Shown one piece after another: positions 30,486-41,760 of a DNA stretch of 64,000 nt. Below the pieces are notes generated by a model that did no database searches, was not told where the DNA came from, and saw only the letters and a list, made by a program, of their open reading frames with translations. This DNA is from Tranzscheliella williamsii (taxonomy: Eukaryota; Basidiomycota; Ustilaginomycetes; Ustilaginales; Ustilaginaceae), in contig JALBYF010000046.1 of NCBI GenBank assembly GCA_023212725.1, positions 62,001 to 126,000 on the forward strand, written 5' to 3'. Numbering within the stretch: the stretch's first letter is position 1; each line of letters begins with the position of its first letter. The translations under genes were made by a program, and so were the position numbers.

Positions 30486-31917
30486 GATCTTGCTCTCTGA
30501 TCGGAAGCCCCCTCGATCTACATCGTTGAACAGTGGCTGCACTGCAACAAGCAGAAGACCAGATGCTGACACCATCGAGCCAGACCTCTTCATCTCAAAA
30601 GTGGGTTTGGTGGGGCAGGACCGCTGCAGCCATTTCATTCTCCCGCTTGCTGGCTTGGACGACTTAGTGCCGCCACTAACCTCGCGCAGCCTTCCTGTCG
30701 CTGTAATTCGTTCTGCCCCCCTGGCGCCATGATACCTCCCTCGCCCTCGCTATCCTCAGATTTCTACATCTCCTCATGCAGATGCGTAAAAATACTATCC
30801 GTCACGGGCAGTGCTCTGCATATCTACTTAGCTCAGCCACACATGATCTTCGACAGTAACAACAGAAGCAAGCGCACCATAGCGCCACCATACCCACTTG
30901 CACGTTAGTGCTCCCACTTTGTCTTGGTGCAAAATCGTCTGCCACTTTTACTCCCCGGTCCGCCGCACTCCCGCCCACTTCGGCATCGATCAGACCCGCC
31001 GTATTGATTCGCATGCTATGTCGCGGTCTGCATCTCGGCGAACTCGGCAGTCAGGAAAGCCTCCCGATCACGATGAGGGTTTTTCTCATTTCAGAAGAAA
31101 GGACGCCAAACTGCGTGGGAGCCGCGCTCCCAGCACTTCACTGTGGTCGTACGCACTATTGCCGTCACTTGCACAGTGTCAACAAGGCTTAAGACCTGGA
31201 AACTAGAAGCTTCTCGTTCTGCCGTCCTGTTCTATCGTGGTAATAACTGGTCCCTTCGTCATGATCACAAGCATGAACCGCAGACTATGTTCCAGAATGC
31301 GAGCCAGGACTCGAGCTCTTTACCTCATATTCAATTTTTCACGGCAAGTATCCTGTATGCATCACTTACCTTCCAAAGGACGTCTCAGAAAGTGTGGCGC
31401 TGACTGCGGTCAGTACAAGCTCAGAAGGAAGCCATAATTGTGTACACCTCCCGCGTGCACTCATTGTCCTGTTCAGGATCCTCAGCTGTGCAGCATCGCG
31501 GATAGGGGCGCTCACCTCCAGGCCCCACCCGGTGCCATGATGCAGCCTGGAAATCGGCAGGCCTGTGGCAAGGGTGCCCACAGAAGCGTACGCAACGCTC
31601 TGCCATGCTCGCCGGCCTTGTTGCCAGCAGGCTGGCTTCATATACCCGTGCCGTAGCTTCCGTGGACTTCCCTCCAGCTTGATACAGTGACACGCCGCTT
31701 GCCTGCCTTTCACGTCTGCGGGCCGATCATACTTATACGCAGTATTGTTCGCTGACCACCAACTGGCGATCTCGCCACTCCCAGACACAATGGTCTGCTG
31801 CTCCCGATCGCAACATGTATGAGACTGACGGGCATTCACAGAGTAAGGGCACATGGACCGGTAAACAATGTAGTGTGGTTGGTATAGTATTCTGTACATC
31901 GACACGAATCGTGAAGT
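30486..31917. other. 1.4 kb region between GH51 and the A-T-R reductase gene
   Basis: No supported gene. Several short open frames on both strands overlap one another without ATG context or family motifs. The side near 30.5-30.9 kb is the GH51 promoter, where sugar-responsive control would be expected for a secreted hydrolase. The rest is the 3' flank of the reductase gene. Confidence 0.4.
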
Positions 31918-34900
31918 TTAGGTGAGAAACCCAGAAGCCTTCCAAGCAGCGACTGATTTCGAAAGGTACTCTGGCTTGTAAGCGGCGAGGCAAGCATCGA
32001 CTTCGGCTTGAAGGTGAGCGGCAGCAAATAATTCTCGCAGGCGGACAAAGGACAATTCGCCCATGCGATCGGTTCCTTGCTGCTGCGCTGCCAAGGCGCT
32101 TTGGTAGTGTTGCAGCAGCTTGATGGTGGGGTTTCTGCTTGGGTTGGGATCCGATGCAGCAAGACGTTGGACCCACTCGGCGTGGGGAACCACCTTGAAC
32201 GACTGGCCGAGATTTTGAGGTTGGGTCAGAACGGCATGCAACTCCGCCCAGGTGGTAGGCGCCTCGCTCGCAACATGCACAAGCGTAGATGCAGATGAAA
32301 TGGGGATCGAAGTGAGCTGTGCGGCTATGAAGCCAGCCTGGTCTGTGGGCTGCCAGTAGAGCTTTTCGTCGGTGTTGGGAAGGTAGCCGATGGTCTGAGC
32401 ACTTTTGATCAACAGAGGAGCCGCCTCGGTTTCATTCCAGATGCCGTGGGTGAGGTCACCCACCATCTGGCCTATGCGCATCACGATCGTCATCATGCCA
32501 CCGCCGATGGCGGTCTCTGCCTCGCGGCAGAGATTCTCCACGATCCATTTGGATTGGGCATACCCCATGCTAACGGTATTTTCCAGATGAGGGATGACCT
32601 CTTCGGCGATTACCGGATCGTTGCTCCGCAAAGCGACCGAGATAGAGGAAGAGAAAAGGAAACGCGGAGATCGAGAGCCGGTGCTTTGACCCGTCAAGTT
32701 CAGCAGCCGAACAGTACCTTCCAGGGCTTCGTTGAACGACTCAACAGTCATATTGAAGTTCACGGGCCAGGCGTTGTGTATCACTGAGGTCATGGAAGAA
32801 CGAATTTGTTCGTAAAGTTCCCTGCCAAGGCCGAGATGCTCCTGGTTAAGGTTTGCAGCGTACGATGAAATTTCAAGGCCCTTTCGAGAGAGCTCCGAAG
32901 CCGAGGGCAGTCCTCGGGCTTTCAGAGACAGGTCTGTTCGCTTTTGTGCTTCTTCATGATTGTTGCTCCTGTTGAGACAAATAACCCTAGCCACGTTTGC
33001 CTTCTTTGTAAGTTGGTGCAATATATGTGCGCCGAGGGATCCGGTGGCTCCGGTTAGCAGCACCACTTCCATGCTCGTATCAGCTGAACGACGTGTCAAG
33101 TCGTTAGATCGGGGAAGTAACTGCATTCGCAGAGCCTCGTACAGCAGCTTCGTCCTCTCCTTCTGCTTGACATCTGCCTCATAAGCATTGATACCTTCGG
33201 AGCCGTGTCGCGCAAAGTCCAACAGTGCCACAGAGAGCTTTTTGAGTGAGGGGTTCTGGAACATGATGTTTCCTGGAAGCGGAGAGTCCAGCTTGAAAGT
33301 CCGATGAACCTTGCTTCGGAATTGGCTGTTAGTAATAGAGTCAGCGCCCAGCTCGATTAGGTCGTCGGTTTCTTTGCCTGTAAAGTCAAGGCCCAGGAGT
33401 GTCTCAAGTATTTTCCGCAGCTCTTCTGTCACTTGTGTCTCAGTCTGAACCGTCACCTTATCTTCGTCAGAGGTGGAGACACCAAGTTCGAAGTCAGAGT
33501 AGAGCTGACCGATCACCTTTGCGAAGAGAGCGTTGGTTGGGGCCCTTTTGATCGTACCTTTGTCGGCCTGAGGAAAGCAGGTCTCCGGGGGAAGAAACAG
33601 GATCATTTCCTGCATGAGTCGAGAATGGGAAGGCGCATGACGATTTACCTCGACCAGCAGGGGCAGAATCTTCTTCTTGAGGGCGCCTTGCCGCTCCTTT
33701 TCCGAGAGGTCAGCGTATTGGTCCCACAATGCCGCATAGGGAACGATGAGAGCACCTGTATGCGGTTGACCTGCGCCGAATACAAAGCACTCGCGTAGAA
33801 GAGGCGAAGCACGGAAGCTTTGCTCCATTGGAACAGGATTGGTCTTTTCGCCACTGACATGGACCAAAGTGTCATCGCCTCGTCCGACGTAGATGTAGCC
33901 TTTGACACTTCCATCGTCATTTTGGACGCGGTCAAAGAGATCACCGCTGGCGTAGCTTCCATCAGGACGGTTGTGCTTGATCAGCGATGGCCATTGTTTG
34001 CTTATGACGAGCTCGTATGGACCGCTCTCATCATTACCGGTATTTTCAAAGGTAGCACATGCCTGTAACCGTACGCTAGGTCGGAGGACATTCCAGTCCT
34101 TGTCTGTGTCAAAGTTCCGAAAGCTTGTCTGTTCGATCGCAGAAACTCCATGAAGAGGACAAGATCAGTTATTGCTCCTATGACCCGCTTTCTTGAGCAA
34201 ACTCACCATCAGTTGACCGGCTTCGGTAGAGCCAATGAATCCCATAAGATTGACGCCGTTAGAGACCATGCTATCACCTAACTCTTGAGGACAGGGAGCC
34301 CCGCTAAAGCAGCAGACCTTAACTTTTCGAAGCAACTCGAAACCACCGTTGGTTTCTGTGATCATCTTGAATACGAAAGGCACAGCATATATAATGTCGA
34401 CTATACTCTTGCTGATTGCTTGCACCAAAAGGTCTCCTCGAACAGTCTCGGTGTAGAGGTATAGTTTGCGGTGGAGAAGGAGCTGTCGCCAGGTCATGGC
34501 GAGGCCAAATCCGTGGAAAAGAGGGGCAGTGCAAAGAGCATCAAAGCGGTTCGGGTCGTTGATTAGAGAGAGGTATTTGGAGTGTCTATGCAGCATGAGA
34601 TACGAGTGCGTGAAATGATTGAGTAGTCTGAGTAAGGCGAATGGATGTGGAAGCTAAGCATGCTTACGTGTACGAAAGAGGCTTTGGGAAGCCAGTGCTG
34701 CCGCTGGAGTGCAGAGTGATGGCAGGTTCGTCCGCTTGATGGCTGTATGCGACATCCGTGTGGTAGGGGTCGCCATCAGAGGGTGGAGGAGGGAGCGCAC
34801 TGATATCGATAGCGTTCTCGATGATGAACTCTTCCACCGCAGGTAAAGCGGGCTGCAGCTGCCCGATCTGGAGTTCAAGGCGTGCCTGAGTGACATGGTC

Positions 34901-35368
34901 TATCCTGCTTGGGCTGAATACAATTGTGTCGGCCTTGACTGTCTTGAGGAGGTGGACGACAGCTGGAACGGAGTTGTTCGGCGAAAGGACAGCAACATGA
35001 TGTCCCAGTCGCAGAAGCGCCATCGTGGTGACGAAATAATCGAAACTATTCACACAGTAGGTGGCGATGGTTTTGTAAGGCTGGCCACGACGCCGTGGAG
35101 CAATCTGTGGTGCATAGTATGAAGTGGCTGCCCTGATGCATTGGTCAACCTGCGATAGAGTGAGAGGTTGCCACTCAAAGGTGTCCCCCACCTTGGGGAA
35201 GAACACGAATGGTTCATGCGGATGTTGCCTGATTCGGTCATCCACAACAGCATTGAGACTAGATCTGCCTTCGAATGCAAGGCCAGCATCGAGCGGCCCC
35301 GCATCGGACGAGGATTGACTGGAGACAACCTGTTTTGGACAAGACTTATCTTCCGAGGAAACAGACAT
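31918..35368 (-). CDS. NRPS-like A-T-R enzyme (carboxylic acid reductase type)
   Basis: Three exons, 35368-34668, 34585-34207 and 34128-31918, give 1096 residues. Both introns (82 and 78 bases) have GT..AG ends and keep the phase. The junctions restore adenylation motifs SYTHSKYLSLI and GQLMTSFRNFDTDKDW. The N-terminal half is an adenylation domain (LHSSGSTGFPKP is the P-loop core; YIYVGRGDDTLVHVSGEK is motif A8). A carrier domain has DDLIELGADSITN, with the phosphopantetheine Ser. The C-terminal reductase has the NADPH motif LLTGATGSLGAHI and the YAQSKWI catalytic Tyr-Lys. Such enzymes activate an acid as AMP ester, load it on the carrier and release it as aldehyde. It is shorter than alpha-aminoadipate reductase Lys2 and is a different subfamily. 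The substrate is unknown. The frame is open before 35368, but the first ATG is there. Confidence 0.9.
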
Positions 35369-36129
35369 CTTTGCAAAGGCTGGAGTGGAATGAACGCAAG
35401 AAACTAGGACAGAAGGACTGCTCTTATGGTTCAAAGAAGGATACGTTGGTGATATGTGTTGCCAGAGAAAGTTGTGCCTATCCTACGGGTAGCGGCTTTG
35501 CGTTTGGGCAGACCAGGCGGCTAACATCGAGCTTATGCCAGGACAAGCAGCGGCCCAGTGACTACCTCGCCAATCGGTTTGCGAGAGACTACACTCTTCG
35601 GCGAATATGCTCCGCTACTCGTTGGACCGGCAATCACCAGCATAGGGGCCTCAAAAGGCTTGGGATTTTAGCGTGTCAGCGGTGGTGATGACAGTGCCAG
35701 TCATGAGTGCTAACGTTATACGGCATGACAGAACCCGTCTCTGCGGCAATGTAGACGGTCGTTTATGACTATCAAGTGTACTTTGTGCCGCGACGCATGC
35801 ACCCCCGCCGGTAAGTTACATTTCTTCCCAATTGCCGAGATATGACTGCAGCTGCCAATCGATAAAGCTAGGATTACAGTTTGGGTGCAGGCTCCGCTGC
35901 CACTCTCCGTGGCCTTAAAGTACAACAGTCTTAGAGCAGCTGTCCAGACCGTCAAAGACAGTGGCGAATTGCTGCCGGATGCTGATATTGGGCGTCGGTC
36001 TCTACCGATCCAGGCTGCGAGCGCACAGACCTTGTCGCGTTGTCAGGAAGGGGAGCTTTTTCGCTGCAGCGATAGTGATTATGATTATGATTCACAATCC
36101 ACGTTCTTCCATCATACCATGTGAAGATC
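35369..36129. other. Divergent promoter region, A-T-R reductase / HAD gene
   Basis: About 760 bases between divergent start codons. The only clear structure is GTGATTATGATTATGATTCAC at 36075-36095, a GATTAT triplet-repeat-like element flanked by GTGA/TCAC ends, about 35 bases before the HAD ATG. Confidence 0.4.
36075..36095 (+). repeat. GATTAT short tandem repeat with inverted ends
   Basis: The sequence consists of GTGATTATGATTATGATT followed by CAC. The repeated GATTAT hexamer and GTGA..TCAC ends could be a binding site or a chance microsatellite just upstream of the HAD phosphatase start. Confidence 0.5.
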
Positions 36130-36996
36130 ATGCAGAGGACCGGCGCGGCTCCTGTACGTCTGGTTCTTTTTGATGCATTCGATACGCTGGTCAGGCCAAA
36201 GGCAGCTCCGTATCTGCAGTATGCCCAAGTCGCCCGTCAATATGGACTAGCAGTGCAGGACGATCACGTCAAGTACGCTCTTAAGCAGGCATTCAAGTCT
36301 ACAATGGCGGAGCATCCGAACTACGGTCTTGAAACTTCCATCGCCTCGCCCGACGAGTGGTGGTCCCTTGTGATCCAACGGACGTTTTCTCCCACGCTTC
36401 ACCCCTCTGTCACAACGGCCGAATACCAAAATCAGGTTCCTGCGCTCTCCCGAAAGTTGGTTGCGCGGTTCGGCACCTCGGAAGCCTATGAGCTCTTTGA
36501 TGATGTGGTGCCCGCTCTAATATCGCTTGCAAGCCTACCACAGCCCGTGCGTCTCGGTCTTGCTACCAACAGCGACTCGCGGATCCTGTCAGTCCTTAAA
36601 GCGTTCGAGCTGAACAAGTACCTTGACCTCGACGTATCGTCCGCTACCCGCGGTGGACCGACGCTGTCCTATTTTGAGAAATGCGCCAAGCCCCAAGCAA
36701 GCTTCTTTGAAGCGGCGATACGTCGGAACTCGTCCGCAGAACCAGAAGCGCTAACGCCAGCGTCGGTTCTCTACGTTGGCGATCAGCTCTACGAAGACTT
36801 TTGGGGAGCATCGGATGCCGGCTTGCAAGCCGCTTGGCTTCAGAGATCGGACGCCGCCGAGAGCAACCAGCCCCATCAGCACGTAGGCGAGCCCCGGAGC
36901 ACCCCAGAGCAGCAAGCTTACCTGCGAGCCCGCTGCATCACCAGTCTATATGACGTGCTCAGCATCGTGGCCAACAGCCGAGCCGACACAGTCTGA
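36130..36996 (+). CDS. HAD-like phosphatase, HDHD3 type
   Basis: A single-exon gene for 288 residues; the frame opens at a GTG (36121), and the first ATG is at 36130. The HAD motif I reads LVLFDAFDTLV, with nucleophile Asp15 and Asp18. The usual DxD second Asp is shifted to give D-x-x-D-T-L, as in HDHD3-type proteins. LATNSDSRIL (motif II), KPQASFFEAAI (motif III Lys) and VLYVGDQLYEDFWGASDAGL (motif IV) follow. A helical cap lies between motifs I and II. It probably hydrolyses a small phosphorylated metabolite in the cytosol; the substrate is not predictable. It is transcribed away from the A-T-R reductase gene, but no functional link is shown. Confidence 0.87.
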   Translation: MQRTGAAPVRLVLFDAFDTLVRPKAAPYLQYAQVARQYGLAVQDDHVKYALKQAFKSTMAEHPNYGLETSIASPDEWWSLVIQRTFSPTLHPSVTTAEYQNQVPALSRKLVARFGTSEAYELFDDVVPALISLASLPQPVRLGLATNSDSRILSVLKAFELNKYLDLDVSSATRGGPTLSYFEKCAKPQASFFEAAIRRNSSAEPEALTPASVLYVGDQLYEDFWGASDAGLQAAWLQRSDAAESNQPHQHVGEPRSTPEQQAYLRARCITSLYDVLSIVANSRADTV

Positions 36997-37228
36997 CAAC
37001 CTCAATGGCAAGTGATACACGTTGTACATTCAGAGAAACAAAGACACTAGGACCGCATCGGAAGTGGTAACGATAGGATGGGTGTGTGGCCAACGGCTAG
37101 CCAAACTTGATTCGGGTTGAAACACCCTTGTATAACAGCTCAGCCGCATAGCGAACGACCCAAGACAGCTGTGGGACGACGCAACCGCAGTGCGTCGACG
37201 GTTCCCTGCCGGCATAATTGATGGGGAC

Positions 37229-38605
37229 TCAGTACGGAGTTGTGTGTAGGCCTCTAGACTGGTAGTCATAAGTGATCGAGTTCGAATCGGCGTAGAAATC
37301 GCCATTGAGGCTGTAGGCTAGGTCTGGATCGACGTCTGCCCAGTCAGGCACTCCTCTCCGAGGCCGTGGCAGACTTTCCGCCGATACCGCCTGCGTATTC
37401 GAACTCTTGTTTGCCGCGACAGCGGGGCTATCCACTTTCTCGTTGGTGGGAGACGGCGTAATGTCGGCAGTGCCGGCATGCGAGACGCGTTCGCTGATTG
37501 AGTCTGGATCCTGAAGTTCGTGGGTCTGCGTGTGCTCAGCACTGTTCTGTGTAGCGACGAGACCGGCTGAGGCATCCCCTAGGCTGTCGACGCGGTAGTG
37601 ATCTTGGCTGTTGCTTCCAAAGGTGTGCGCCAGAGCTAATTCTCGTCCGATGGCTTTCCACAGGTTGATGAAGAGACGGCACGACAGTACGCTCGAGATT
37701 CCAATATATAGGTTGAGGTACGGCATCATCCTGCCGTCGCGGCCCTGTATAATGTACCAAATCGGAATCGGGATAACGCAGACGAAGACAATGGCATAGT
37801 AGACGATATTGTCTTTGCGAAACATGCGCTCGAGAGGTGAGCTACGTCGGCGATGGGACGCCCGCTTCAGACCGATCAGCGACAAGATCAGGATGGCCGA
37901 GTCGAAGATCGGAAGAAAGAACCAAGGCATGAGCGTCAGCACCGGGTTAACGGGGAGACGGGGAGGAAGGGGATCGCATGCGCTAAGGCCGTTCCGTCGG
38001 CTGATGCTGGAAAGGACGACCATGTTGACTATCAGGAAGATGGGCGTAGCGATCCAGAGCAAGCCCAGCGATATGACAGCGGCGATGTGAAATCGATAAA
38101 GGGCCAAACAGCGTAGCAGGAGGATGCCAGTGCTACCAGCAATCGAAACCATTGCAAAGAACGTGGTCGCACGCTTGTCCGCTTGGCAGGCAAAATCGGC
38201 ATTCTTCCATCGTCCCAAACCATGCTCGACCGGTCCAGGTGCGACGTTGCCTACCATGACCTGTAGCATAGCGCAGATGGAATAGCCAAGCCCACCAATC
38301 CGCGAAGCAAAGTATGCGATGTGCGACAGCTTCCATTTCTTGCGAGTTCGTAGCAGCCTCCATTCCCAAGGCATATGGAGCGACCAGTCTGAGACGACCA
38401 ACCCTAACGACACGGAAGCTGTGATCAAGCTTGGAAGGATCGCATTGACGCGGCGCGCCGATATGATGATGAGGTCTTCTGGTGCCAGTGGGAAATGATG
38501 TCCCGGAACCCCGCCTGCGATCGGAGGAAGGCCGGTGATGACATTGGTCGGTAGCTGCGTGGGAAAGGCTGGGATGGCCGTGACCGTAATGGGAATGCCT
38601 GCCAT
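37229..38605 (-). CDS. Seven-helix receptor-like membrane protein
   Basis: A single-exon gene for 458 residues with a clear ATG. About seven hydrophobic segments are visible between residues 50 and 325, for example LPSLITASVSLGLVVSDW, GGLGYSICAMLQVMVG, TFFAMVSIAGSTGILLL, AAVISLGLLWIATPIFLIV, WFFLPIFDSAILILSLIGL, YYAIVFVCVIPIPIWYII and LYIGISSVLSCRLFINLW. A long polar C-terminal tail (about residues 330-458) rich in Ser, Thr, Asp and Gln follows, as in receptors regulated by phosphorylation. No signal peptide is needed. Basidiomycetes carry many orphan proteins with this architecture; ligand and G-protein coupling are unknown. It shares a 1 kb divergent promoter with the DHHC gene. Confidence 0.75.
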   Translation of the reverse strand: MAGIPITVTAIPAFPTQLPTNVITGLPPIAGGVPGHHFPLAPEDLIIISARRVNAILPSLITASVSLGLVVSDWSLHMPWEWRLLRTRKKWKLSHIAYFASRIGGLGYSICAMLQVMVGNVAPGPVEHGLGRWKNADFACQADKRATTFFAMVSIAGSTGILLLRCLALYRFHIAAVISLGLLWIATPIFLIVNMVVLSSISRRNGLSACDPLPPRLPVNPVLTLMPWFFLPIFDSAILILSLIGLKRASHRRRSSPLERMFRKDNIVYYAIVFVCVIPIPIWYIIQGRDGRMMPYLNLYIGISSVLSCRLFINLWKAIGRELALAHTFGSNSQDHYRVDSLGDASAGLVATQNSAEHTQTHELQDPDSISERVSHAGTADITPSPTNEKVDSPAVAANKSSNTQAVSAESLPRPRRGVPDWADVDPDLAYSLNGDFYADSNSITYDYQSRGLHTTPY

Positions 38606-39627
38606 TGCGACGTTATGGCCACGACAAAGATAAGGCGAGTTCGGTGATGATAGTTCCGGCCACGTTAAGACAAGGCTAGCTTAGAAACTGTCGTGGACTA
38701 CGGCGGGTTGCTGGGGTTGTGTAATGGGATCCTGAACGAAACAAGCTGAGAAGGGCAGTCATCGGCCGGCCAACATTGTGACAAAGCTGTTTTTGAGCAA
38801 AGGAGACGCAAGGCGAGGCGTAGCAGCGCCTTCTGTTGGCGGTGCCACGAGCAGGAAACACAAGTATGACAAGCCTTATGGTAAAAGATAAAAGTCGTGG
38901 TTGGAGAGGTGGGGAAAGGGAAGCGCTGATGGAGAAAGCCATGCCATTCGCTGTTGCCGGCACTTGAAGCCTAATAGTACGTTTTGACCTGGTCATACAA
39001 ATTCGATTCTTATCCACTAGGGTTCAACAACCTTTGGAACGCGTACTCTAAATCGTGCTTCCCGAGGCATTCGAAGCACTTTCAAGCAGGAGCGTAGAGC
39101 GTACAAACGCGTTTCCAGAAGTCGTTAAACCTTAGTGATCATTCCTAGCCTAAGTCAGCGCTTTTCAACCTCGATAAACCAACCTTAGCGCCGCGGAGGC
39201 CACCGGCGATTTGTACTTAACTTAAAGCTTATTCAAGTGGGCATGCATGGGCTTGTTATCATAAGTAAACGCCTGATGTCGGCCGGATGTACACATACAA
39301 CTCACACTACTGTGGCTCTCTCACTTCCGCTTGTGGAGAAACTTAAGGGCGGCCCTCACATGGGTACGTATAATAAACATCAGGAACGGACTAAATGTGG
39401 TCCACAGAGCCTAACACCTCAGGAGGTTTGGCATGCCAAGAAGGGGCTCAAGCCATCTCTTACAGTTCCCCTGCACGCCCATCATCCCTGCGCCCGCCTA
39501 GTTCCTTATGCAGCTCGTCATCTGATAGTACACAGCGCATGTGTGTTTTCCGGACAAGACGACCGTTAAAAACGATCGCATCACACCTGGCTTCGACACG
39601 AGCGGGTGAACCTGGTCTATCGGAGGC
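38606..39627. other. Divergent promoter region, receptor-like / DHHC genes
   Basis: About 1 kb between two divergent start codons; lower GC than the genes around it, with AT-rich patches near 38880-38895 and 39215-39235. No gene or tRNA was found. Confidence 0.4.
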
Positions 39628-41760
39628 ATGATCTCCGGTAGGTCTGATGTAGAAGGCCGTACTGGCTCTGTCGTCTCGACTTCATCGCATACACATGTCG
39701 ATGCCAACGATCATGCTGGTCATCCGTACGAACCTAAAACATCAACGTCGATCAGCAAACGGGCCGACACGATTACAGTCGCTCCCGTTTCTGTGCATGG
39801 TTCCAGCAACACAGCTGCAGGCTCCGACGCAGCCTCTTTGCCCCAAGTTTCGACGGCGGGCCCACAGAAGCAAACGGGACCTACGTCGGAACAAATCCCG
39901 CCCCCTCGGTGTATCCAGTCCTGCATCGAGTCTATCGAGTCTTGCACCCAGGGCATTGCACGCTTCAACGACCGTATGGAAAGTAAACGTGCCCAGGCTG
40001 GTGTAGACCGTGAAGAAAAGGGCGACCCGACTGTTGTCAAGAAACTCATCATCCCCTTGGTTTTCGTCATCCTGTCTTGGGTATTCTTGGCCTATGTGTG
40101 GAGGCTTTGCAGCAGGCTCATTGAACAGAGCCCTCGAGGTCAAGCCCTCGGGACACGGCGCGAAGGTATAGGACTGCTCGTTGGATTCGTCGTCCTCTGG
40201 CTACTCTCCCTATGGTCGTATGTCAAGGTTATCAGTACGGGACCAGGCCTGGTCAGTGACTACGTACCGGAGTCAGATCCGCCGAAGGTGAATCAGCATT
40301 ACCACGGCGGACACAAGGACAATTTTCGCGAACAGAACCCAGGCAGCCAGCCTCTTCCCATTTCAGCCTACCAACCCGGCTCGAGCTTGGCCCTTGCTGA
40401 CCACCGACGAGCAGATACAATCCCGGTGTCAACATCTGCTTCACCGTACCCGCCATTTGCTGCCGATCTCGAACGCTTTGGAGGGTTCCGAGCCTCTTCT
40501 GACAGTATGCGGGTTTTACCTGGCTCTGTGGAGCCAGACCGCAACTACAAAGGCAAGACCGAGGATTATCCTTCGACGCAATCCGACAAGACGGAGGCCG
40601 GTCATGACGCCCACCCTTGCGACATTAATGGCGATTCGCAGCTGTCCGATGACTATACAGCCGCGGAAGCCGATATGGATCACGGTCCCGAGCATCCAGA
40701 GCTGCCGGCTGTCATCGGCCCGATAGGCGCAGCTGCAGTGGCAACGCGGAAAGGTGAAGGGGAGCAAGCGAATACGCAGCTGGATCCAGGCTTGGAGCCA
40801 CCTGGCCGGCCTCAACATCCGCAGTTAGGCCAGACAAGCATCTGGGCTGCTCCTGAACGACGTCCGCAGAACGATCCGCCTCCGCTCTCTGCAGTCGCTC
40901 TGTATTGTCATCGCTGCAGGCGAGTCAAGCCTCCGCGCTCCCACCATTGCAAGAGGTGTGGAACGTGTGTCCTGAAGATGGACCACCACTGTCCCTGGGT
41001 CGGCGGATGTGTGGGAGCTCAAAACCAGCGATTCTTCTTTGTCTTCGTCTTCTGGGTGACGCTGCTCGAGCTCTACACACTCATCTCGACAGCCGTGTAT
41101 TTCCATCGAGGTCTCGCGTCTAGAGGCGCTGACGGTACTGCCTGGACTGTTGATGGCTACTTGATCTCACTGTTTCCGGTGTCAGGTATTTTTTTCATCT
41201 TTACCGGTGCCCTTCTCTCCACGCACCTGTTTTTGTTGGCTCGCAACATGACTACGGTCGAGCATGTTGGCATCAGTGCCATGCAAGGGCGCGAGCGGGT
41301 ATTGATCGAGCGGTGGGTGGGATCACAATCGCATCCGACCGCCGGTTCGGCCGGGCCTTCGAGTTCATTCTTAGGCGGCCTGAAGGCTAAACGCAAGATG
41401 CTGCAGGACTGGAACCGGGAGTGGGGCTCGCCCATGAAGGAAGGGCATCGGTGGTGGCTGGGAGGCGGCGACGAGGCTGAGTACGTGGACCACTCGCCTA
41501 GCTCGCCATCTGCTTCCGGGGATTACGAGGCCGGAAGAGATCAGGAGAAGATGCCACAGACGCGTCCAGCGTCGGGCCGTAAGATTAGGGGACGCGGCGC
41601 GTGGCACACCAACATGCGGCAAGCCCTGGGCAACCCTTGGCTGTGGCTCCTCCCCATCGGACCCGCTCCCAATCAAGGTCTCGAGTTCCCGATCAATCCC
41701 AGGTTCGGCCCTGACGGTACCTGGAGGAAGCGGTCGGACTGGCCCCGCGAACTTCAATAA
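39628..41760 (+). CDS. DHHC palmitoyltransferase (Pfa3-like)
   Basis: A single-exon gene for 710 residues. The catalytic cysteine-rich domain starts CHRCRRVKPPRSHHC and contains DHHC at residues 452-455 within KMDHHCPWVGGCVGAQNQRF. Two transmembrane helices precede it (about residues 138-156 and 180-198), and two follow (FFFVFVFWVTLLELYTLI and LFPVSGIFFIFTGALLSTHL). The TTxE motif (NMTTVEH) and C-terminal NPWLWLLPIG resemble yeast Pfa3. The enzyme transfers palmitate to cysteines of membrane-associated proteins; Pfa3 acts at the vacuole. Unusual points are the N-terminal ~135 residues of Ser/Thr-rich sequence and a long insertion (about residues 205-425) between helix 2 and the cysteine-rich domain, both predicted disordered. 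Confidence 0.9.
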   Translation: MISGRSDVEGRTGSVVSTSSHTHVDANDHAGHPYEPKTSTSISKRADTITVAPVSVHGSSNTAAGSDAASLPQVSTAGPQKQTGPTSEQIPPPRCIQSCIESIESCTQGIARFNDRMESKRAQAGVDREEKGDPTVVKKLIIPLVFVILSWVFLAYVWRLCSRLIEQSPRGQALGTRREGIGLLVGFVVLWLLSLWSYVKVISTGPGLVSDYVPESDPPKVNQHYHGGHKDNFREQNPGSQPLPISAYQPGSSLALADHRRADTIPVSTSASPYPPFAADLERFGGFRASSDSMRVLPGSVEPDRNYKGKTEDYPSTQSDKTEAGHDAHPCDINGDSQLSDDYTAAEADMDHGPEHPELPAVIGPIGAAAVATRKGEGEQANTQLDPGLEPPGRPQHPQLGQTSIWAAPERRPQNDPPPLSAVALYCHRCRRVKPPRSHHCKRCGTCVLKMDHHCPWVGGCVGAQNQRFFFVFVFWVTLLELYTLISTAVYFHRGLASRGADGTAWTVDGYLISLFPVSGIFFIFTGALLSTHLFLLARNMTTVEHVGISAMQGRERVLIERWVGSQSHPTAGSAGPSSSFLGGLKAKRKMLQDWNREWGSPMKEGHRWWLGGGDEAEYVDHSPSSPSASGDYEAGRDQEKMPQTRPASGRKIRGRGAWHTNMRQALGNPWLWLLPIGPAPNQGLEFPINPRFGPDGTWRKRSDWPRELQ

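Noticed and set aside
31366..31905. 179-codon minus-strand open frame after the A-T-R reductase gene
   Set aside because: Composition is not protein-like and there is no homology; treated as 3' flank.
31918..36996. A biosynthetic cluster around the A-T-R reductase
   Set aside because: The neighbours are a GH51 hydrolase and a HAD phosphatase. No tailoring enzymes, transporter or pathway regulator are adjacent, so no cluster was called.
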